From assembly GCA_000469685.2 (NCBI GenBank), contig LS997566.1, forward strand, positions 48,195,873 to 48,259,872: DNA of 64,000 nucleotides, written 5' to 3'. Of this stretch, positions 57,370 to 64,000 are shown one piece after another. A model generated the notes under the pieces. The model was not told the DNA's origin. It saw only the letters and a list, made by a program, of their open reading frames with translations, and ran no database searches. This DNA comes from Haemonchus contortus. Taxonomy: Eukaryota > Nematoda > Chromadorea > Rhabditida > Trichostrongylidae. Position numbers and translations under genes: made by a program. The first letter of the stretch is position 1; each line of letters starts with the position of its first letter.

Positions 57370-57633
57370 CCCATCCTGCCTGTCTATTCCTACTGTTTTT
57401 GCTCCCCAAGTCCACGGGGTCAGGAGTTACGGATTTTGACTCCGACGCGGAAACCCCACCCCCTGTGGGCGAAGTCCGCTCCTATCACCCGTCATAAGTG
57501 TTCCCATCCTGTCCCTCGTATTCCTACCAAGTTTGAACGCTCTAGTCTCACGTGAACAGTAGTTATGAATTTGCGGTCGGACGCCCACACACCGACCACA
57601 AACACACAGATTAGCGAATCATATAAAGAAGGA
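57370..57633 (-). mobile_element. Helitron group C, 5' part (minus)
   Basis: The minus reading starts A|TCCTTCTTTATATGATTCG at 57633, then a GT-rich tract and about two GC-box units down to 57370. No 3' end seen. Confidence 0.65.
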
Positions 57634-57639
57634 TTGTAG

Positions 57640-58830
57640 ATAACCTTACCATCACAATTCCAGCGGGCAGGCGAAAAAATTCGTGCAGATTTCCAAAAAA
57701 GGTACTATAAAAGGAAAAAGGCGAGGCAAGCCTAGGATGCAACTATGAGAGATTTGCTTTTTGATCGAGTAACAGAGCATTTGACTCTTGGACCCCTATG
57801 GTGGAATTGTTAATGGGGCGTTCGTTGTGAACGACGTTGGACCTAACGGAAACGACAAGTAACCCACGGTTAACCATCCAGATAAGGGAAATGAAAAAGC
57901 AATGCGATAAGAACGTGAAGCAGAGGAAATTCGAGGTGGGGCTGCAAGTGTATCTGCAAGCGTAATAATCAGTGCCTCCAAAGAATTGGATTCCAGGGGT
58001 CGTCCCAGAAACCGTGTGTTCAAAAAAGGTCCATTCTTTTGCCGGGCGAGAAGGTAATAAACCTCCCGCTGGTTCCGCAGACTTTTACGTTGGGGCAGGC
58101 CGCCATACCACCCTTAGTATCCCAGTCTCCTTCAGTCGTGGTGAGTTTCCGGTCCCCCCTGCCACCCGCACAGCCAGTGGGACAGGCACCAGCCGTGATT
58201 GTCCAGCAACAAGCAGTGAGCCCCTAGGTCTTAGCAAGAGTAGGCCAAAAAATAAACGGTTTTCCGTAAATATGAACAACCCCAAGCGAGGAGCCCAGAA
58301 GGCACGTGCTCGCGCCTGACGCGGAAGAGTGGCTCGTGACCAATACGAAAGATGGCGCAACAGCAACAGAGCGGTGCGGCTACGCTTCTGCTTCCGAGAA
58401 AACCGCCGATGCGATTGGTTGTTCCACTCGTGCAGCAGAAGCGAGAAGAGGTTACGAGGATGTCGAGGCCACAGCAGAGTTGAAGTGAAGGACCGACGAA
58501 GGAAGCGGCTCCTGGAATAGAGGAAGAAATACAATGCTCCACACAGAGAAACATGTATGACTGTGTTGGTGTTGGTAAGTTTGTTGGTTGACAGAAACAA
58601 CTGTAGCAACGGTAAGGGTGTCGGAGTCTGCGGAGTCACAGGGATGGTAGTAGAATGAATGACCTGATGGTCACTACGGGGGATGCTGAAGGATGAAGTT
58701 AGGTAGGCCACTTCAGATAGAGGGTGCGGTTGGAATAAACAAACACGACGGTGGACGTGCACATGGAGAATGTGCAGAAAGATCACGGAGGACGGAGCTG
58801 TTGATAAAAAGGGATGATTGCGATGCATAA
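57640..58830. other. GC-richer open region, coding status unclear
   Basis: Between about 57900 and 58560 several frames on both strands are open: minus 58085-58828 for 247 codons; plus 57972-58319 for 115; plus 58039-58227 reading PQTFTLGQAAIPPLVSQSP. The plus frame at 57920-58050 gives EAEEIRGGAASVSASVII and ends in a basic FKKGPFFCRARR. Proline-, arginine- and alanine-rich readings reflect composition. It may hold a real low-complexity exon or a retroelement gag remnant; no domain is recognised and no frame is favoured. Confidence 0.3.
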
Positions 58831-58834
58831 GCTC

Positions 58835-59935
58835 TTATACCCAATTGTGATGTAGCCAACTAGCTGACACGATATTGTAATGACCACAAGGATAGCTGAT
58901 AAGGATGTTTACTAAACTCTGTTCAGCAGAGGATACACAGATTTATCTTGGAGTAGCTTGCCGAGTTATGAAGAAAGTTTGCGGCAACTCAATATGATGA
59001 CTCTGAAAAAGAGACGTCTCATAACAGACCTCGTTTTTTGCTTTCGTCACCTACACATGGAAGTTAGAGAGTTAGTTGCATTGAAATGTGAAGATGAATA
59101 ATGATAAAAACGCTAAAGATTAATGATAAAACTATTTCACACATTAGATGTCAAAACTCACAAACTCATAAGAATTTCTACTAAAAAGTTTAAAATTTGA
59201 AAATAAAAAAATTTAAAAAATTAAAATTTTCTATTAAAAATTAAATTAAAAATTTTTCTCATCTCATACTTTTATTTTATATGTGATGTTATGTGGCTAC
59301 GCAACTTCTGGGCAGCCTGCTCTGCAGTCACCGCCTCTACGCTCTCAATCGCTTTAGCGATTGCTGTATCTCATTCTACAACGGCAGCGACCAGTAGGGT
59401 AGGTACAGCCACTGCCTTTCCACTCCCAATCGCTTCTGTGATTGCCGTCTCACATTTCTTCAACTAACTGCAGTGGTCAGACATGTGGATGACGTTGGAG
59501 TCACCAATGGCATGAAAGAAAATACACTGTCTTCCATTTCATTTCATTTCATTTCAACATTATTTACAAGTGTGACATCTAGTATGTGTAATGTGAAGCA
59601 CCATAATCCCACGGGTTCCACTTAATTTGTAAGCTTATCATTATGTACGACGGCGGAACTTTCCGTGTTTTCTAGCTCTGCATTGTTCCCTATATTGCTG
59701 ATGGCACAATTTGTGTGCGTAATGAATAGGTAAATGAATTGCCACTCTACAATCAAGCTTTAAACTGTGAGTTATTTCGGCAAAAGAAAACACTCAGGAT
59801 CAAAAGGTAATCGAATCAGCGTTATTTCGAAAAACTTTTACTCCTCTATGAACATTTCCTGTTCTTAACCTTCTCCCGTGAGTACACGTGAGAAGCAAAC
59901 TAGGTTGGCATAAAGCGCAACAATTAAGTTGAACT
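58835..59935. other. Mostly AT-rich spacer with an imperfect tandem pair
   Basis: An A/T-only stretch lies at 59160-59280. At 59325-59450 a unit of about 80 bp (TCAATCGCTTTAGCGATTGC, then GT(A/C)TC(T/A)CATT) is present twice. The first contains the perfect hairpin CAATCGC-TTTA-GCGATTG at 59347-59364. No gene was recognised. Confidence 0.5.
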
Positions 59936-59941
59936 ACTGTT

Positions 59942-59947
59942 TTTATT
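59942..59947 (-). terminator. Polyadenylation signal AATAAA for the acyltransferase gene
   Basis: On the minus strand AATAAA lies about 50 bp after the TAG at 59999-59997. Confidence 0.6.
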
Positions 59948-60828
59948 CGATAACCTCTTCTCTCCGAGACAATATTGCTGTTGCGAAATTAGACCTCTAA
60001 AAAATTAGGAGTAGAGATACCATTAAGAATCCATATAGCCAAATCAAAGTGGTTAGGCTCCAGAAGGCGATGATGCACAGCTGAGTAACGTAGACTCCTT
60101 TGCTCATCTGAAAAAAATTGTGTTTTTTTTGTCAAAAAGATTGAATAAACATCACATGCATTCCGTTATAAAGGTGCTACACCGCATTCGGAACTCCCTA
60201 CGTTTCCATCAACTGAGTAGCAAATCTGATGCCTTACTTTTGGTTTGTAAGAATTCCCTTTCGGAACTTTTTTTTAAATTTTCGATTGCGTTCCATTTGA
60301 TGGGGCTACATTCTTACATAAGTCAGCACGCTACAAATCGAACTTATTGAGATTTTTATGGATTTTTTCGTACTTATCCTTGCTCATCATAGAATGAGCA
60401 CAAAAAAGACATATTTCGAGCCGGTAAGTAGTTTTAGAATGCGCTGAGAGACTGAACTTCAAAATTGAAGCCCAACCTTGATATTTAAATACTGGCAATG
60501 ATTTCAACTATATAATCGATTAATAAGGAGTTACAAACTGTGAAAAGTACAAAAGTGTGAAAAGACATCAGCCGGCGAAATAATGTTACATTTTGTCGGC
60601 CTCGTGAACGGAAACTTGATCTAGACATTTGGCACTCAGAAACTTGGGGAAAACTTTGCATGGTACCTCGTAATCTCGTCCATCAGGAGTATTTTCGAAT
60701 TCCCTCTCACTTGGAGCTTTAGAGTAAAAATGGCGAAGCTTTTCTTCCTTCTTTCTCCAGAGCGTAATAAGCCAATTTGCAAGCTTTTCATCATCCAAAG
60801 GAAGATCACCAATCTTTACTTTTTTGAC
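59942..60828 (-). CDS. Lysophospholipid acyltransferase (LCLAT1/AGPAT-like), last two exons
   Basis: The penultimate exon starts at 60828 after TTTTTTTCAG and reads VKKVKIGDLPLDDEKLANWL, then ITLWRKKEEKLRHFY, ending at GAG|GTACCA (60667, proposed). The final exon 60107-59997, after AATTTTTTTCAG, reads MSKGVYVTQLCIIAFWSLTT, then a second hydrophobic run ending LLLIF and TAG. The phases agree (0/0). In LCLAT1-type enzymes the tail after the acyltransferase core is an HxxRxxIxxLP...W...KE..L..FY segment followed by C-terminal membrane helices, which is what is seen. These ER enzymes reacylate lysophospholipids such as lysocardiolipin. AATAAA lies at 59942-59947. The catalytic HxxxxD exons lie upstream, probably beyond the window or hidden in the repeat-rich intron. 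Confidence 0.65.
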
Positions 60829-61226
60829 CTGAAAAAAAGGTGTGCAAAAAAGCGACCACGAATGGAGCAAATTGAATCGAGGAAAAGCTCTGTTGGAAAG
60901 ATATCGCTGGGAGTACAACGACTTCCGACAAAGAATGTCCCTTTTAGTTTTCTAACAATTCTTGCTGCTCTTGGTAACATATGTATTTTTGCCAATCTTA
61001 GAAGCTTTCGTTTTTAGAAGTGCTACACGTCGATTTCGAATTTTTACTTTTTCTTGGCTTCCATCCGAATGTTTAAAATTTTTTTGCGCATCGTGGATAT
61101 AGCAGTTTGCGGTGCGAAGACTATTCCCTCATTCCTATCATATGTTTGCCCTCACACTCTCTTCTGTTCTCATACCACTGGAGAGTCTGAGTTAACTTCA
61201 GACCACCAAGACCATGATAAGGCATT

Positions 61227-62213
61227 CAAGGCATCGTTCACGATAATTTTGGGTAATCCAGATTATGATGAAAAATGGAAGACAAGATCGAAACTAGTGC
61301 GACTGAGGTGAAGAAACTGCGTGCATCGGTGTTCCCAAAGCGAAAAAGGCTTCGAAAAAACGTTAATATGGGGGCTGGACATGAATGAAACCAGAAAGAT
61401 GAAGAAGGGTGGGGCGTCCGGACGAGCTATATAGTGTGTTTCACTGCGCGCGTGTGGGTCCTGGTGCGAAGAACAGACAATGGTAAGCAAAAATTCATTC
61501 ACTTATAAGCATAAATAAACAAAAAAAACCCTAGTAACAGCAAAAGTAGCTCACCTTTTTCAGCCTCTAGGAGTAGCAATTAAATAAGGGATCGCGGCAG
61601 CAAAAAGAAAAACAGAGGAAAGAAGAATGGGAGAAAAACATCGCCTCATCACTCGGCGATTAGCTGATTGTGCGTGGGTCCTAGAACGAATAATAGCAAT
61701 CTGTATTGTCTCGACACTCGTCTAACGTGACACGATCGAGAGGCGGGAACGCGAACTACGGCAACAACGGGGCTGCCACTATGCCCTGGACGTCGAGATA
61801 GGGAGAGTGAGAGGGTCCCTTCTACAACCCATGGGGGCCGCTGAGTATTAATAAGGTAGTGAAAGTAGCTCAACTTTTTCAGCCTCTTGGGGTAGGAAAT
61901 TAAGGGAGGGATTGCGGCAGCAAAAAGAATTACAGAGGAGAAAAGAATGGGAGAAAAACATCGCTTCATCACTCGGCGATTAGCTTGTGTGTGGGTCTTA
62001 GGACGAATAACTGCAATCTCTATCGCTTCGACACTCGCCTGACGTGACATCGACCGAGGGGCGGGAAGGCCGCGCGAGCTGGGAACAGGGCTTCCACTAT
62101 GCCCTGACCGTCAAGTTTTTGGGCGGGAGAGCGTCCTTCTTATTACTCTCGGGGCCACTAAGTATTTTTCAGGGAAGAACTCAGTAACCATTTTCATTGT
62201 GAACAAGGCCTTC
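61227..62213. mobile_element. MITE with TIR AAGGCACAGTTCACG, second subfamily, copy 2, internally duplicated
   Basis: Ends at about 61227-61247 and 62194-62213. It aligns with 28800-29470, but the central segment containing GATTGCGGCAGCAAAAAG and CATCACTCGGCGATTAGCT is present twice in tandem (about 61557-61860 and 61868-62190). It lies within what is probably an upstream intron of the acyltransferase gene. Confidence 0.75.
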
Positions 62214-62214
62214 A

Positions 62215-63010
62215 GAGGAAGTAAAAAGCCTCCGAAACCACGTGGCGACTTTATCTTAATCTTTGCTTCACGCCTTGACGGGAACAGAGCTAACAAAAGC
62301 AGAAGCACATTCTGCAGCACATTCACATTCACATTCTTCTTCATTCTGGTCATGATCGTCAATTTGATATGACAAAAGCATAGCATCAGTGTGTTCGAAA
62401 TCTTCAATCGAAGCTCATGTTATACCACAAAATTTTTTGGAAAGTAAAATTTGTGAAATTATTTACAAAGCACTGCTCTATAATATTATTCAGAATTTTC
62501 CTCCACTTTAGCTCTAACGGTCGTCACTAACCATAAAGCCCATCACTTTCAGAAGTGGATCATAAACAAATTGTAAGATATTGTTGAGTTCTCACCTGAT
62601 AGTGGACATCCTTCGAACAGACGCCATGCATGGCAAAGTCGACCTCAGACTGCACAATGCAATCGCCAAAACCAATCGTTACATCGTATAAGAAGTCTAT
62701 GTATCCTGCTATAATGTACAAACTTGACAAACAAAGAACGATCAGTATTGAAAATGAATTATGGGAAACGTTTCAAGATCAGAGCACAAACCGCTTTGAA
62801 ATAAAGTCGAAATCGTAACACGTATAAAACGTGATTCGAGGCCCTGAGAATCTCTACCAATTCGATTGAAAGGCTGATGGATTTTTGTTAGTTTGCTTTC
62901 TATTTTCTTAATCAGAGCAGGAGCGCTCGACTATTCCTCCCTCCTTTGACGAATTCAGAAAGTTCAGGTCACTCAGTTCGAGCGAATCCCATACGAATCT
63001 TACAATATTA
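62215..63010. other. No confident gene
   Basis: A minus-strand frame at 62111-62407 partly overlaps the MITE and shows no domain. The plus frame 62630-62818 is short. AT-rich. Confidence 0.4.
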
Positions 63011-63014
63011 CTGA

Positions 63015-64000
63015 CTAGACACGCTACTGCGTGCGCTGGGGGCTCTAGTCATGAGGGACGGAGTCACATGGGCTTCTGTTTTTCATTATATACCTTTATC
63101 ATCTGAGCCTCCTCCCTGACACTTCTGTAGCGGCCATCATTTTTCTTTGGATGTGAAATGGGGCTGTGTGTGGCCATGAAGTGTTCTCCGATGTATCCAA
63201 ATCAAATACCTCTGCAATCCATGTAGTCGAGGAAACTCTGTGCAGTTGGGCTGTCTGTGTGGCCATAAACACTAACTTTGAAAGGACAGCCCTTTGGGTA
63301 CTTGTAGGGATTTACACGTCTCTACAGGGTATGCACCTGTGTGACCGGGGTCACTGTAGAATTTATTTTATGAGGTCTGAAATCAATGTAGTGCACTTGC
63401 TCTTGTATAGAAGGGACTACTGCGTGTGGAACCATGGATAGCAACTTTTAGAAAATTTTTAGCCTAACTTTTGAACGACTTTGGTGGTATCCCATAGTTG
63501 TACACCTATTTGGTCAGGATTAGTGTGAAGGACAGATGTATAAATTTGTGACCTCAGCCCCGCCCCCCTTCCCCTCTTTGCAAACCCCGCCCACCTCAGA
63601 ATGCGAATAACATTACTTTCATTACCTCCAAACACCTTATTCCCGCGTTCTAAAACGCATCTAGAGAGACTCAATAGTTTTGATGAAAGCCACGCCCACT
63701 TCAGTGCCAATCCCGCCCACTTGTGGGATCTGGCCACATTTGTTCTACTACATCTGACCACTTTTTTCCCGCATCCCACGTTTCTAAATAGAGTTGTAAA
63801 TTTTCGATCTATGCTCCGCCCACTTTAGCGCCAACCGCGCCCACTTCGGGGATTCGACCACATTTGTTATTTTACAGCTTAGCACCTAAGTTATAAACTT
63901 TTAATATAAGCTCCGCCCACTTTAGTACCGACCCCGCCCACTTCGGGGGTTTGGCCACGTTTGTTCTATTACCTCTAATCACTTTCCTTCCCGCATTCTA
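63015..64000 (-). mobile_element. Group B Helitron, 3' part, continues past the window
   Basis: The minus reading ends with hairpin GCACGCAGTAGCGTGT and CTAG|T at 63015-63018. The tail 63050-63560 aligns with 54240-54690 (TACAGAAGTGTCA, GGAGGCTCAGATGATAAAGG). From 63580 to the window end runs the paired GC-box array of 51335-51900 in reverse, without the Penelope insertion. The 5' end lies outside the window. Confidence 0.8.

Noticed and set aside
58085..58828. 247-codon minus-strand frame as a gene
   Set aside because: Low-complexity (Ser, Leu, Arg, Pro rich); overlapping frames on both strands are also open, so this reflects base composition. No domain.

Overview
The window looks like a gene-poor, repeat-rich stretch of a nematode nuclear genome, most likely a strongylid such as a hookworm or relative. 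Reasons: split genes with short exons and T-rich splice acceptors; RTE-type and CR1/L2-type LINE remnants, mariner and Tc1/mariner-like transposases, Penelope-like elements with GIY-YIG endonucleases; poly-C/poly-G tracts; no operons, rRNA or convincing tRNA. The genus is an inference.

Host genes are few. The clearest is the 3' end of an LCLAT1/AGPAT-type lysophospholipid acyltransferase on the minus strand (59942-60828, two exons in matching phase plus an AATAAA). A second gene ends on the plus strand at 36360-37221 (two phase-matched exons plus an AATAAA; product not recognised). Weaker coding-like pieces lie at 10600-10969 (+), about 30550-31880 (-) and 39106-39330 (+).

Most of the rest is mobile DNA. 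(1) Many copies show the diagnostic ends of non-autonomous Helitrons: 5' TC, a GC-rich 3' hairpin followed by CTRR, and insertion between A and T. They fall into three overlapping groups, called A, B and C here: A at 1852-3282, 40917-41707 and 44276-45327; B at 22286-23293, 35027-36106, 50837-54705 and 63015-64000; C at 41794-44272 plus fragments at 8110, 32186, 56600 and 57370. Groups B and C carry GT-rich tracts and tandem arrays with palindromic GC boxes. Two group A copies carry an identical 119-bp host-like exon with splice signals. (2) Two Penelope-like copies (3527-4625 minus; 51901-54107 plus). The second lies inside a group B Helitron, has about 210-bp terminal inverted repeats and carries hammerhead-ribozyme-like motifs in them. 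(3) LINE remnants at 34683-34975, 37690-38530, 49050-50620 and 54790-56600. (4) Mariner/Tc1 transposase remnants at 14655-15813, 33020-34360 and 34369-34682. (5) Several MITE families (36-765 with a nested second MITE at 491-698; 11290; 11698; 18061; 28800; 33263; 61227) and a long foldback element at 46164-47500.

Insertion order can often be read directly: MITE into MITE at 491, MITE into transposase at 33263, Penelope into Helitron at 51901, Helitron into a TA microsatellite at 35027. No Helitron Rep/helicase gene is visible, so the Helitrons here depend on a copy elsewhere. Every transposase and LINE copy appears broken; only the C-terminal endonuclease part of the first Penelope copy is uninterrupted.
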